Assembly: GCA_045627365.1 (NCBI GenBank)
Contig: JAZQNN010000017.1
Span: forward strand, 33,641 to 97,640
Reading direction: 5' to 3'
Length of the DNA: 64,000 bases
Origin: RGIG5612 sp045627365
Lineage (GTDB): Bacteria; Bacillota; Clostridia; Lachnospirales; Lachnospiraceae
The notes below the pieces were generated by a model. The model made no database searches. It had not been told where the DNA came from and was given only the letters and a program-made list of their open reading frames with translations. This document shows, piece after piece, positions 24,095 to 33,306 of this stretch; the stretch's first letter is position 1, and every line of letters begins with the position of its first letter. A program made the translations under genes and the position numbers.

Positions 24095-25876
24095 ATGAAT
24101 ACCAATATGTTTAATGTTAATTTCGTAAAGAAGAATGTAAATATCAAGATAAACGGCAAGGACTACGTCGTTCCGGAAGGCTCAACCATTCTTGAAGCTG
24201 CCCGTATGAACAATATCCGTATCCCGACCCTTTGCTACATTAAGGAGATCAACGAGATCGGTGCCTGCCGTATGTGTGTAGTTGAGGTCACCGGTGCCAA
24301 GACTCTTGTTGCCGCGTGCGTAAATCCGGTCAGTGAAGGAATGGAGATATTCACCAACTCCAAACGTGTCCTGAACGCCCGCCGCATGAACCTGCAGCTT
24401 TTGCTGTCCAACCACGACAGACAGTGCCTTTCCTGCGTACGTTCATATGACTGCGAGCTTCAGAAGCTTTGCCGTGAATACGGTATCGAAGATGAAGGAC
24501 GTTTTGACGGGGCCAAGACCCATTTTGATCTCGACACCTCTGCCATTCATATGGTTCGTGACAACAACAAGTGCGTATTCTGTCACCGCTGCGTAAGCGT
24601 TTGCGAACATATTCAGGGCGTCGGCGTTATCGGACCTAACAAGCGTGGATTTGAATCCAATATCGGCACAGCATTCAACATGGGCCTCGGTGAGACTGCA
24701 TGCGTAGGCTGCGGTCAGTGCATCCTTGTCTGCCCGACAGGTGCTCTTCACGAGAAGGATTCTATCGATGAAGTATTTACTGCAATAAATGACCCGGATA
24801 AATACGTTGTCGTTCAGACAGCTCCTGCTGTACGTGCAGCACTCGGAGAAGGCTTCGGTCTTCCGATCGGAACCTGTGTAGAGGGCAAAATGATTACCGC
24901 CCTCCGCATGCTCGGATTTGATAAAGTATTCGATACTAACTTCGCAGCCGACCTTACCATCATGGAGGAAGCAAATGAGTTCCTTGAACGCATGAAGTCC
25001 GGCGTCAAGCTGCCGCTCATCACATCCTGCTCACCGGGCTGGGTCAACTATTGCGAGCACTACCACCCGGAGTTTATTCCTAACCTTTCTTCCTGCAAAT
25101 CACCGCAGCAGATGTTCGGTGCCATCACAAAGTCATACTTTGCAGAAAAAGCCGGCATCCCTAAGGAAAAGATCGTTATGGTCAGCATAATGCCTTGCAC
25201 AGCCAAGAAGATGGAGATCCGCAGAGAAGACGAGGCAGCATGCGGTGTTCCGGATGTTGATATCGCCCTCACAACTCGTGAGCTTATCAGAATGATCAGA
25301 CGTATGGGCCTTAAGTTTGAAGACCTTGCGGACGGAACATTTGACGATCCGCTCGGCGAGTCAACCGGTGCAGGCGTTATCTTCGGTTCCTCCGGCGGTG
25401 TTATGGAAGCAGCTCTTCGAAGCGCAGCTGAAAAGCTTACCGGCAAGGAACTTTCAAGCGTTGATTTCCACGAACTGCGTGGCTTCAGGGGTATCAAGGA
25501 GGCTTCATACAATATCAACGGTGTTGAAATAAATGTATGTGTTGTTTCCGGTCTTGCCAACGCCGACAAGGTTCTGAACATGGTCAAGAACGGTTCCAAG
25601 AATTACCACTTTATCGAGATCATGTGCTGCCCGGGCGGCTGCATTAACGGTGGCGGTCAGCCTCGTCAGACGGCGGATACCATGAGTTTTGTTGATGTCA
25701 AGGGCTTGCGTGCCAAGGCTCTTTACGAGCTCGATCAGTCACGCCCTCACCGCAAATCTCACGAAAATCCTGCCATCATCAAGCTCTACGAGGAACTTCT
25801 GGGAGAGCCCGGAAGCATCAAAGCGCACCAGCTGCTTCACACCTCATACAGCAAGAAACCGCTTTACAAGCACTAA
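24095..25876 (+). CDS. hydA: [FeFe]-hydrogenase catalytic subunit
   Basis: A 593-residue catalytic subunit. N-terminal [2Fe-2S] ferredoxin domain (CYIKEINEIGACRMC), then a His/Cys [4Fe-4S] site (NHDRQCLSCVRSYDC), two [4Fe-4S] motifs (CVFCHRCVSVC and CVGCGQCILVCP), then the H-cluster domain. All three H-cluster signatures are present: TSCSPGW, MPCTAKKME and MCCPGGCINGGGQP. It makes or oxidises H2. With HydB and HydC it would form a soluble NAD-dependent, probably electron-bifurcating, enzyme. The H-cluster maturation genes hydE/F/G are not in this window. AAGGAGG lies before the ATG. Confidence 0.97.
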   Translation: MNTNMFNVNFVKKNVNIKINGKDYVVPEGSTILEAARMNNIRIPTLCYIKEINEIGACRMCVVEVTGAKTLVAACVNPVSEGMEIFTNSKRVLNARRMNLQLLLSNHDRQCLSCVRSYDCELQKLCREYGIEDEGRFDGAKTHFDLDTSAIHMVRDNNKCVFCHRCVSVCEHIQGVGVIGPNKRGFESNIGTAFNMGLGETACVGCGQCILVCPTGALHEKDSIDEVFTAINDPDKYVVVQTAPAVRAALGEGFGLPIGTCVEGKMITALRMLGFDKVFDTNFAADLTIMEEANEFLERMKSGVKLPLITSCSPGWVNYCEHYHPEFIPNLSSCKSPQQMFGAITKSYFAEKAGIPKEKIVMVSIMPCTAKKMEIRREDEAACGVPDVDIALTTRELIRMIRRMGLKFEDLADGTFDDPLGESTGAGVIFGSSGGVMEAALRSAAEKLTGKELSSVDFHELRGFRGIKEASYNINGVEINVCVVSGLANADKVLNMVKNGSKNYHFIEIMCCPGGCINGGGQPRQTADTMSFVDVKGLRAKALYELDQSRPHRKSHENPAIIKLYEELLGEPGSIKAHQLLHTSYSKKPLYKH

Positions 25877-25885
25877 AAGTTACAA

Positions 25886-25917
25886 AAACGGCGCAGCTTC
25901 AAGCTGCGCCGTTTTTT
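25886..25917 (+). terminator. Bidirectional terminator after hydA
   Basis: AACGGCGCAGCT / AGCTGCGCCGTT stem with a 3-nt loop and seven T on the + strand; five A precede it. It serves the convergent hydA and peptidase S51 genes. Confidence 0.93.
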
Positions 25918-25934
25918 TGCCTGTATATCAATTT

Positions 25935-26648
25935 TTAAAGGGCTTCCTTTGTGAGTTTTCCGTCTGCATTCAGGCCTACTTGCCAGGCCGTTCCGCTTCC
26001 TATCGCGCCTTTAAATTCATCGTTGATGAACTCTATTGCCGACAGATTCTCAAGAGCGATCCCTCCTGTTCCGTCTGCGAGTACAGCCGCGTCAAATTCG
26101 TCCGCCCTTTCGTTGTAATGCGGGCAGATCCGGCCCTCTAACCAGCCAAGTCCCTCTCTCAGCTTATAGCCTTCGTTTCCGGCATCAGTAAACATTTCCG
26201 AAAACCAGCAGATAGCTCCCGCTGACAGCCCGCAAAGGAGTGCTCCGCGCTCGTATGCCTCACGGATGAACTCGAGCATGCCCTTTTCCTGCCAATGCTG
26301 CAGCATATATATGGGGTCTCCGCCGCCGACATATATCATGTCGGCCGTCCGGAATTTGTCGTGGATCTTCTCGGTATCCATCTCGCCGTAAACGGTCAGT
26401 GCGACGTCCGTCTTCAGCCCAAACTGACCCGTATACATCTTATGAAATGAATTGTAATACGACCTGGTGTCATGGCTGGCGGTCGGGACAAATAATGCCA
26501 GGCCCCTCCTTGGCTCCTCGCCTTCCGGCGTTTCGGCCGCGATCCTCGCCTTGACGATATCCGCTATATAGCGGTCAATTTCAATAGTTTCTTTCTCTTT
26601 AAGTTCGCCTCCGCCGATGCAGATCAGGCGTTTTTCTACTGTACTCAT
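25935..26648 (-). CDS. Peptidase S51 (dipeptidase E-like) family protein
   Basis: A 237-residue class-I-glutamine-amidotransferase-fold peptidase. The nucleophile Ser lies in GLSAGAICWF, the GGGDPIYML turn is typical of the family, and a His follows in RICPHYNERAD. It would cleave dipeptides with N-terminal Asp (PepE) or a related isoaspartyl substrate; cyanophycinase is less likely at this length. Its ATG overlaps the stop of the lactonase-like gene by 4 bp. Confidence 0.88.
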   Translation of the reverse strand: MSTVEKRLICIGGGELKEKETIEIDRYIADIVKARIAAETPEGEEPRRGLALFVPTASHDTRSYYNSFHKMYTGQFGLKTDVALTVYGEMDTEKIHDKFRTADMIYVGGGDPIYMLQHWQEKGMLEFIREAYERGALLCGLSAGAICWFSEMFTDAGNEGYKLREGLGWLEGRICPHYNERADEFDAAVLADGTGGIALENLSAIEFINDEFKGAIGSGTAWQVGLNADGKLTKEAL

Positions 26649-27709
26649 AATTCCACCGGTATTACATTTGCCGCGCCGGGCACATCCTCAACAAGCTGCA
26701 GGCACTCACCGACCTTGCCGGTTTCTTTATCGAAGCCGATCACAGCCGCATTTCCTGAGCCATTGTTACCAACAAGTATAAATTCATCATCAAATCCGAA
26801 AGCTACCCCGCGAGGTCCATTTCCGCAGCATGGAGCCGAACTCATGAATGTCAGCTTTCCGTCTTCGCCGACTGCAAATGAAACGATATCGTCGGCTCCT
26901 CTGTTTCCGCAGATCAGGAACCGTCCGTCCTTCGTTAGAGCGACCAAAGATGTCTGCGATGTCACGTCTTCATTGCCCGGAGCCTGCGAAGATACAACCT
27001 GTATGCGTTCAAGCCTGCTGTCTTCACCGATCGCAAAAACATGGATCTTGCAGCCCAGTTCGGTATTAACATATGCAAATCTTCCGTCCGCGCTGTAAGC
27101 AATGTGGCGTGGCCCTTCTCCGCCTTCAAAGGAGAACGTCCGCTCCGGAAGGAATGTCAGGGTGCCTTTCTCTGCGTCAAGTGCCAGAGTGTAGAGCTTG
27201 TCCGCGCCAAAGTTGCAGACGTTGATGTATTTGCCGCCCGGCATCAAAAATGCCGAATGTACGCGGGATCCGCCCTGCCTCTTTTCCTGACTTGCGCCGA
27301 CCGTAAAGCTGCCCGGATCGTCGAATAAAACTTTATCAAGAAGCTGCATCGTGCCGTCATCACTGTATTTTACAAGTACAACACATCCTCCGCCCATGCT
27401 GGCTGCGAGCACCAGTTTTGAGGAAGGAATGATAAAAAGATGCGCGATCAGTGTGCAGCCTATATCCAGTGCGCTCAGTTCCTCGAGGCTTCCGTCCTCG
27501 CCGATCCTGAACGATACTATCTCCCTTGCGTCGGCTCCTTCAACATTGGCGATCATCAGGCTGCCGTCGAGCACCATCGTCGACATGCCGCTGTACTGGC
27601 CGAATGTTCCTATCGGTGACAGTGCTTTTGTCTGTTCGTCAAACGAGAACGTCTGTATACCGCTGACGCCGCCGTTTCTCATGAACAGACCTGCAAATAC
27701 AAATTTCAT
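26645..27709 (-). CDS. Lactonase family beta-propeller protein (6-phosphogluconolactonase-like)
   Basis: A 354-residue seven-bladed beta-propeller of the YbhE/lactonase_7 type. Repeated blades carry 'DGRF..V.N' motifs (SADGRFAYVNTELG; TKDGRFLICGNRGAD), and GGEGPRHIAYS and GNGPRGVAFG are family marks. It may hydrolyse 6-phosphogluconolactone or another lactone; substrate not proven by sequence. Coupled to the peptidase gene by an ATGA overlap. Confidence 0.85.
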   Translation of the reverse strand: MKFVFAGLFMRNGGVSGIQTFSFDEQTKALSPIGTFGQYSGMSTMVLDGSLMIANVEGADAREIVSFRIGEDGSLEELSALDIGCTLIAHLFIIPSSKLVLAASMGGGCVVLVKYSDDGTMQLLDKVLFDDPGSFTVGASQEKRQGGSRVHSAFLMPGGKYINVCNFGADKLYTLALDAEKGTLTFLPERTFSFEGGEGPRHIAYSADGRFAYVNTELGCKIHVFAIGEDSRLERIQVVSSQAPGNEDVTSQTSLVALTKDGRFLICGNRGADDIVSFAVGEDGKLTFMSSAPCCGNGPRGVAFGFDDEFILVGNNGSGNAAVIGFDKETGKVGECLQLVEDVPGAANVIPVEL

Positions 27710-27714
27710 TTATA

Positions 27715-28410
27715 TTATCCCTCCGTGGATTTATTAACGATTCTCTCGTATGCCAGGAAAAGAGCTCCCAGAAAGAGGTACATCAGGGACGCTGCGTCAA
27801 AAGCATACATTCCGACTGCCTTGAAAAGACAGAGCCCGACTGCTCCTCCGGCTGAAAAGATAACGATACACAGGAACGGGATAAGAGCCGGCAGCAAGTG
27901 CTCGCGGACTTTTCCCCTCAACATATATCCGACGTGTGTGCCGAAATCTGTAAGGTTGCCCGTCATATGCGTGGTTCTGATAATTATGCCCTTATATGCG
28001 ATGATCTGGCCATTTTCCATACCGCACACAAGCGCAAGAAATCTTACAAATATCGACTCATTTTCGCCGAAAACGCGCACGCCCGCGAAAAGAATGACAG
28101 CCAGACTGATAAGGATCCAGCCGTAACGTTTTCTTACTTTGAAATTGCGCTCTTTGATTACGAAGCCCGCGATTACACTTCCAAGGAAGAACATCCCGAT
28201 CACGCTCAGGATCCACCAGAACTGTTTATCGTTGCCCTCGACCGCGGCGATCGTGGCATTCGTAACAAGACCGGTCACGTGTGAAACGGTCGTGGCAAAA
28301 AGTTTGATTGCAAGAACATTGATAAATCCCGCTACGATGGGCAGCGCCATCATCCAGGTAAATAGTGCGGGACGAGTCAGAAATTTACCTGATTTTTCTT
28401 CGGTCGACAT
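27715..28410 (-). CDS. DUF1275 (YoaK-like) membrane protein
   Basis: A 231-residue protein with about six hydrophobic helices. AGFINVLAIKLFATTVSHVTG near the N-terminus and MENGQIIAYKG plus TTHMTGNLTDFG in the middle are typical of DUF1275/YoaK proteins. Function unknown, probably a small transporter-like protein. One base separates its ATG from the stop of the 53-residue membrane protein upstream. Confidence 0.9.
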   Translation of the reverse strand: MSTEEKSGKFLTRPALFTWMMALPIVAGFINVLAIKLFATTVSHVTGLVTNATIAAVEGNDKQFWWILSVIGMFFLGSVIAGFVIKERNFKVRKRYGWILISLAVILFAGVRVFGENESIFVRFLALVCGMENGQIIAYKGIIIRTTHMTGNLTDFGTHVGYMLRGKVREHLLPALIPFLCIVIFSAGGAVGLCLFKAVGMYAFDAASLMYLFLGALFLAYERIVNKSTEG

Positions 28411-28411
28411 A

Positions 28412-28573
28412 TTATATACACGCTATGATTCCAACAATTATCAGTATCCAGAACAAAATTGTAAGCGGGATCTTGAAGAGGAATTTCAGGAGCTTCCATT
28501 CCAGCTTAATGACTGCGAACAGTATTCTGAAAACGATCCATATGATGCCTATAAAAATCAAACAGAATAACAT
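28412..28573 (-). CDS. Small membrane protein (53 residues)
   Basis: A short gene with an excellent ribosome site (AAAGGAGAGAAAA before the ATG). The product begins MLFCLIFIGIIWIVFRI, has a basic central stretch (KLEWKLLKFLFK) and a second hydrophobic segment (LTILFWILIIVGIIACI), so two short membrane helices are likely. It ends one base before the DUF1275 gene starts, so the two are almost certainly co-translated. No family recognised. It could be an accessory subunit of the DUF1275 protein. Confidence 0.75.
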   Translation of the reverse strand: MLFCLIFIGIIWIVFRILFAVIKLEWKLLKFLFKIPLTILFWILIIVGIIACI

Positions 28574-28695
28574 TTTTCTCTCCTTTTTTAAACCGACGCC
28601 TCACATCTGCCTTTCGTACCTAATAGTACCATTTATTACGTCTTTTTGTAATGTATTTTATAAAAATCAGAATAACTTCAATAGGCGTCATTGTC

Positions 28696-28724
28696 TTGAT
28701 TTATATGGTAAACCAAAGTAAACT
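28696..28724 (+). promoter_or_regulatory. Promoter for the molybdenum-cofactor operon
   Basis: -35 TTGATT (28696-28701), 17-bp spacer, -10 TAAACT (28719-28724), 17 bp before the moeA start. A moderate match; no ModE-type or Moco riboswitch structure was recognised. Confidence 0.5.
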
Positions 28725-28741
28725 AACAGTGTGAGGTCTTT

Positions 28742-29956
28742 ATGAAAAAATTACCGACTTTTTTTGAACTCAGAGACGCTCTTCTGGAGCTTACAGATCC
28801 CATCGGCACAGAGAATGTTCCGCTCGCCGAATGTTTCGGACGAATCAGCGCCGAAGACACTGTGGCCGGGGAAAATGTTCCGGCTTTCGACCGCTCGGCA
28901 TTTGACGGATACGCACTGAGAAGTGCCGACATTGAAGGCGCCTGCGAAGAATCACCGTGCGTTCTTAAGGTACTTGAGGAAGTTCCGTGCGGATCTGTTC
29001 CGTCTGTGCCCGTTCAGACAGGATGCGCGACCAAGATTCTGACAGGCGCTCCCATCCCGGAAGGTGCCGACTGCGTCGTAATGTACGAACGCACTTCCTT
29101 TACGGATAAAGAGGTCACCATAGCTGCTCCCGTCAAGTTCGGAGAAAATATTATCCGTACCGGTGAAGACGTCCTTGCCGGTACTCTTTTAGCCCCCTCA
29201 GGGACCATGATCGATGCGGGTCTTGCCGGAACTCTTGCAGGGCAGGGAGTGATCGATCCTCTCGTTTACAGGATCCCCCGTGCAGCTCTTATCTCAACAG
29301 GAAGCGAGATCGTTGAGGCAGGGGATGCTCTTGAACCGGGAAAGATCTACAATACCAGCCGCTATACAATAGAGGGAATTGCCCGCAAAGCCGGCATCAG
29401 CGTTGATTATCTGGGAGTCGCCGGTGACAAAATTGCTGAAATTGCCGAGAAGATAAGCGTGGCCGCTGCTGATTATGATATCGTAATGCTTACCGGCGGT
29501 GTTTCCGTCGGCGATTATGACCTTACGCCTGCCGCTATTGAGCTGGCCGGCGGCACTGTCCTTTTCAGAGGCGTCGCCATGAAGCCCGGCAAAGCCTGCG
29601 CGTACGGCACCATAAACGGCAAGCTTGTCTTAGGACTGTCCGGCAACCCGGGAGCTACCATCGTTCACATGCACTCGATCGTAATGCCGGTCCTTCGCAA
29701 GCTGGCCGGCTTTAAGAATTATCTGCCTGAGGAGATCACCCTGACACTTGCTGACGGCTACGGCAAGAAAAGCGACGCAGACCGCGTATTGTTCGGCTCA
29801 CTTGACCTTGCAGACGGCAGCGTGCGCATGCACATACCAAAGGTGCAAGGCAATGTGATGGTCAGTTCGACCATCTCCATCAACTGCATGGCAGTGATAC
29901 CGGCCGGGAGCGGCAAGCTTGAGCCCGGCGCAAAGTTGAAAGGAACGCTTATATAA
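28742..29956 (+). CDS. moeA: Molybdopterin molybdenumtransferase
   Basis: A 404-residue MoeA. N-terminal MoeA domain (PAFDRSAFDGYALR), then the MoCF-binding domain with ALISTGSEIVEAGDALEPG and VMLTGGVSVGDYDLTP, then GVAMKPGKACAYG and the substrate loop GLSGNPGATIV, and a C-terminal beta domain. It inserts molybdate (or tungstate) into adenylated molybdopterin. First gene of the cofactor operon; its stop overlaps the next start (TAATG). Confidence 0.96.
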   Translation: MKKLPTFFELRDALLELTDPIGTENVPLAECFGRISAEDTVAGENVPAFDRSAFDGYALRSADIEGACEESPCVLKVLEEVPCGSVPSVPVQTGCATKILTGAPIPEGADCVVMYERTSFTDKEVTIAAPVKFGENIIRTGEDVLAGTLLAPSGTMIDAGLAGTLAGQGVIDPLVYRIPRAALISTGSEIVEAGDALEPGKIYNTSRYTIEGIARKAGISVDYLGVAGDKIAEIAEKISVAAADYDIVMLTGGVSVGDYDLTPAAIELAGGTVLFRGVAMKPGKACAYGTINGKLVLGLSGNPGATIVHMHSIVMPVLRKLAGFKNYLPEEITLTLADGYGKKSDADRVLFGSLDLADGSVRMHIPKVQGNVMVSSTISINCMAVIPAGSGKLEPGAKLKGTLI

Positions 29957-30972
29957 TGAAAAAAATTCGAGTTGAAGACGCTGTTGGAATGACACTTTGC
30001 CACGATATCACCGCTATGCGCGACGGATTCAAAGGCGCTGCTTTCTTCCGCGGACAAGTTATCAAAGAAGAAGATGTACCGGCCCTTCTGGACCTTGGAA
30101 AGCGTTTTATCTATGTCTGGGAAGAAAATGCCGGTGAAATACATGAAGTGGACGCCGCCCTGCGCCTGGCAGCAATGGCGCCGGTCGAGGGAGCGCATTA
30201 CACCAAGCCTTCCGAAGGCAAGGTCAACCTCGTTGCTGATGTGCGCGGCATGTTCCGCGTGAACACGGCTCTTCTTAAGCAGGTCAATTCCATCGAACAC
30301 ATTACTATTTCCGCGCTTCCTGATCATTATCCTGTAGAAGTCGGAAGCAAATTAAACGGCGCGCGCATCATTCCTCTGGTCACCAAGGAAGCCAATATCA
30401 TTGCGGCTGAGGAGCTCTGCAAGGGCAAAAAGCTTTTCGACCTGCGTCCTTATAAGCAAATGAAGGTCGGCGTTATCATCACCGGCTCTGAGATTTATTC
30501 AGGCCGCATTCAGGATAAATTCGAGGCTATCTGCCGCGCAAAGCTGGAAAAATACCCGTCCGAGATTCTGGGCGTTGCCATCTGTGATGACGATCTTGAT
30601 ATGATCTGCACTAATGCGCAGGCGTTTATTGACCAAGGCGCGGATATCGTGATCTTCTCAGGCGGCATGTCCGTTGACCCTGACGATCTTACTCCAACCG
30701 CGATCCGCGCGCTGGCTGATGATTTCATAACATACGGCGTGCCTTCACAACCGGGCAATATGACTCTGATCGCATACCAGAAGGATACCGCTCTTCTGGG
30801 CGTTCCCGGAGCTTCGATCACGCAGCCGACTACGATGTTCGACGTTGTTTTGCCGCAGCTGTTCACGGGCGACAGATTTACGAAGGATGAGCTTCTTAAC
30901 CTCGCAGAGGGCGGGCTTTGCCAGGGCTGCAAGCCTTGCACATTCCCTAACTGCACATTCGGAAGATACTAA
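29956..30972 (+). CDS. MoeA/MoaB-like molybdopterin-binding protein with C-terminal Cys cluster
   Basis: A 338-residue protein. The N-terminal half starts MKKIRVEDAVGMTLCHDIT and is specific to this clostridial group. The C-terminal half is a MoCF/MogA-type domain: KVGVIITGSEIYSG, then FSGGMSVDPDDLTPTAIRA and LLGVPGASITQ. The end is unusual: GGLCQGCKPCTFPNCTFG holds four cysteines and could bind a metal or Fe-S cluster. It is probably a MoeA-related factor for a particular molybdo- or tungsto-enzyme. It abuts moaA directly (stop TAA, then ATG). Confidence 0.85.
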   Translation: MKKIRVEDAVGMTLCHDITAMRDGFKGAAFFRGQVIKEEDVPALLDLGKRFIYVWEENAGEIHEVDAALRLAAMAPVEGAHYTKPSEGKVNLVADVRGMFRVNTALLKQVNSIEHITISALPDHYPVEVGSKLNGARIIPLVTKEANIIAAEELCKGKKLFDLRPYKQMKVGVIITGSEIYSGRIQDKFEAICRAKLEKYPSEILGVAICDDDLDMICTNAQAFIDQGADIVIFSGGMSVDPDDLTPTAIRALADDFITYGVPSQPGNMTLIAYQKDTALLGVPGASITQPTTMFDVVLPQLFTGDRFTKDELLNLAEGGLCQGCKPCTFPNCTFGRY

Positions 30973-31926
30973 ATGCTGGACTCATATAACCGCGAAATCA
31001 CATATCTGAGGCTTTCGGTCACGGAGCTGTGCAATCTCAGGTGCAGGTATTGTATGCCTGCCGAAGGAGTTTGCAAAAAATCGCACGCCGATATGCTCAC
31101 CGAAGACGAGACGATCGCGGCGGTGCAGGCTGCTGCAACTCTTGGGATCAGAAAAGTCCGCATCACCGGCGGCGAGCCTCTGGTCAAGCCGAATATTCTC
31201 TCGATATGCGAGCGCTGCGCGTCCGTCCCCGGGATCAATGAGGTCTGCCTTACGACCAACGCGGTCATGCTTCCACGCCTTGCCGGATCTTTAAAAAGCG
31301 CCGGCGTAAAGCGGCTCAATATCAGCCTCGATACGCTAAACAGAGAAAAATATGCTTATATCACGAGAATCGGTAGCCTCGAAGGGGCACTTGCCGGAAT
31401 CGAAGCGGCTTTAAATGCCGGTTTTGAGAAGATCAAGATCAATTCCGTGCTGATCGGCGGATTCAATGACGATGAAATCGCAGATCTTGCCGGACTGACG
31501 ATGAAATATCCTGTCGACGTACGTTTTATCGAGCTTATGCCGATGGTCGATAATCCGGACTTTAATGAAAGCTCTTATATTTCCGGTTCCGCAGTGCTTG
31601 ATGTGCTGCCGACACTTGAACCTCAGGTGCCCGATGGCGGAGTTGCCAGACTTTTCCATCTTCCGGGAGCGTTTGGAAACGTCGGTCTCATCAGTCCGAT
31701 AAGCGCGCATTTCTGCGCTGAATGCAACAGGCTGAGGCTTACCGCAGACGGAAAAATCAAGCCCTGCCTTCACTCATCTGACGAATACTCGATCAAAGGG
31801 CTTGACTATGACGGCGTTCTCGCTGTTATGAAGCAGGCAATTATGAATAAACCCGCCTGGCACGGCGTTCTCACAAGCGAAAATCCAAGCCATGCCGGAC
31901 GCAATATGAACCAGATAGGCGGATAA
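30973..31926 (+). CDS. moaA: GTP 3',8-cyclase
   Basis: A 317-residue radical-SAM enzyme for the first step of molybdopterin synthesis. The SAM-cluster motif CNLRCRYC is near residue 20, GGEPLVKPNI follows, and the second cluster lies in CAECNRLRLTADGKIKPC. The C-terminus ends in the conserved Gly-Gly (NQIGG) needed for activity in MoaA. 3 bp before moaC. Confidence 0.96.
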   Translation: MLDSYNREITYLRLSVTELCNLRCRYCMPAEGVCKKSHADMLTEDETIAAVQAAATLGIRKVRITGGEPLVKPNILSICERCASVPGINEVCLTTNAVMLPRLAGSLKSAGVKRLNISLDTLNREKYAYITRIGSLEGALAGIEAALNAGFEKIKINSVLIGGFNDDEIADLAGLTMKYPVDVRFIELMPMVDNPDFNESSYISGSAVLDVLPTLEPQVPDGGVARLFHLPGAFGNVGLISPISAHFCAECNRLRLTADGKIKPCLHSSDEYSIKGLDYDGVLAVMKQAIMNKPAWHGVLTSENPSHAGRNMNQIGG

Positions 31927-31929
31927 ATT

Positions 31930-32412
31930 ATGGAAAAAGATTTCACTCATTTTAACGATCAGGGCAAAGCGCGCATGGTAAACGTCGGCGAAAAAGACAT
32001 CACCGTACGCACGGCGACAGCCGCAGCACATGTGCTGGTCAATAAAGAGACCTTTGAGCTGATAAAGACCGGCGGCATGAAGAAGGGCGATGTGCTTACC
32101 GTGGCCCAGATTGCAGGCATTATGGGTGCAAAACGCACCTCTGACCTGATCCCGATGTGCCATCCGATCGTATTTGACGGGGCAGACCTTTCTCTGACGC
32201 TTAATGAGGAGCTTTGCTCGGTTGAGATAACCGCAACTGTCAGCTGTGACGGCCGCACCGGCGTTGAGATGGAAGCCCTCACTGCGGTTTCCGTTGCCGC
32301 GCTTACCGTCTATGACATGTGCAAAGCGGTTCAGAAGGATATGGTCATTTCCGACATCCGCCTGCTGTCCAAAACCGGCGGGATGCACGGAGATTTTACT
32401 CGCGAGGACTGA
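31930..32412 (+). CDS. moaC: Cyclic pyranopterin monophosphate synthase
   Basis: A 160-residue MoaC. KGDVLTVAQIAGIMGAKRTS and the active-site MCHPI are present, as is DGRTGVEMEALTAVSVAALT. It turns the MoaA product into cyclic pyranopterin monophosphate. Full length for the family, in an unbroken operon. Confidence 0.97.
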   Translation: MEKDFTHFNDQGKARMVNVGEKDITVRTATAAAHVLVNKETFELIKTGGMKKGDVLTVAQIAGIMGAKRTSDLIPMCHPIVFDGADLSLTLNEELCSVEITATVSCDGRTGVEMEALTAVSVAALTVYDMCKAVQKDMVISDIRLLSKTGGMHGDFTRED

Positions 32413-32415
32413 AAA

Positions 32416-33306
32416 ATGAGCTATACAGCAGCAGTTATTACAATAAGCGATAAGGGATACGCAGGGCTTAGGGAAGATACCTCAGGACCTGCTCTTTGCG
32501 AGCTTCTTAGGGCCAATGACTGGTCCGTTATCTACACGGGTCTTGTTCCGGACGAGGCAGAGATGATCAAAGCTGAGCTCCTTAAATGTTCCGATGAGCT
32601 CGGTGTCAATCTGGTGCTGACCACCGGCGGAACCGGTTTTTCTCCAAGAGATATTACGCCTGAGGCAACTAAGGCCATAATTGAGCGCGAAACTCCCGGT
32701 ATCCCCGAGCTGATGCGCGCCGAAAGTATGAAAATAACCCCGCATGGATGCCTTTCCAGGTCATTTGCCGGCATCAGGAAGCGATCTTTGATAATTAATC
32801 TTCCGGGCAGCAGGAAAGCTTCCGTTGAAAATATGGAAGCCGTGATCGGCCCTGTCCGCCATGGCATCGATATGCTGATGTCCGAAGGCAGCGCGAACTG
32901 TGCAGAAAACGCAGCTGCCACCGCGCAGGTTCCCTCTACAGACGAGTGGCTGCGCGTTGCCAAGGAAGACCCATCCGCCTCTCAATGCGGTATGTACCTC
33001 TTCCACAACGGAGTAGTCAGGGAAACTGCCAAAGCCCAGGCCCGCTTTAACGAAGATGCAGCCCCTGTCAAAGGCATGCTCTTTTCATTTGATAAAGAAA
33101 AAGTGGATACGGCCATCGCTGCCACACGGGAAATGCCCGGCATACATTATGTCCGCGTCTGGCTGAACGAAGGAAAGCTTGATGTTCAGGACACCATTAT
33201 GCTTGTCCTCATCGGCGGAGATATCAGACCGAACGTTACCGCCGCGCTCGACAGTCTCGTCGGCGAACTGAAAAATAATTGCGTTACAGAAACGGAGATT
33301 CAATAA
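32416..33306 (+). CDS. Mog-MoaE-like fusion protein
   Basis: A 296-residue two-domain protein. Residues 1 to about 160 are a MogA/MoaB molybdopterin-adenylyltransferase domain (VLTTGGTGFSPRDITPEAT; NLPGSRKASVENMEAV). Residues about 190-290 resemble MoaE, the large subunit of molybdopterin synthase: HNGVVRETAKAQARFNE, GIHYVRVWLNEGKLDVQDT and ALDSLVGELKNN. Combining a late step (adenylation) with an earlier step (sulfur transfer) in one chain is unusual. No moaD gene is visible here. The MoaE half is divergent and could have another role. Confidence 0.75.
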   Translation: MSYTAAVITISDKGYAGLREDTSGPALCELLRANDWSVIYTGLVPDEAEMIKAELLKCSDELGVNLVLTTGGTGFSPRDITPEATKAIIERETPGIPELMRAESMKITPHGCLSRSFAGIRKRSLIINLPGSRKASVENMEAVIGPVRHGIDMLMSEGSANCAENAAATAQVPSTDEWLRVAKEDPSASQCGMYLFHNGVVRETAKAQARFNEDAAPVKGMLFSFDKEKVDTAIAATREMPGIHYVRVWLNEGKLDVQDTIMLVLIGGDIRPNVTAALDSLVGELKNNCVTETEIQ

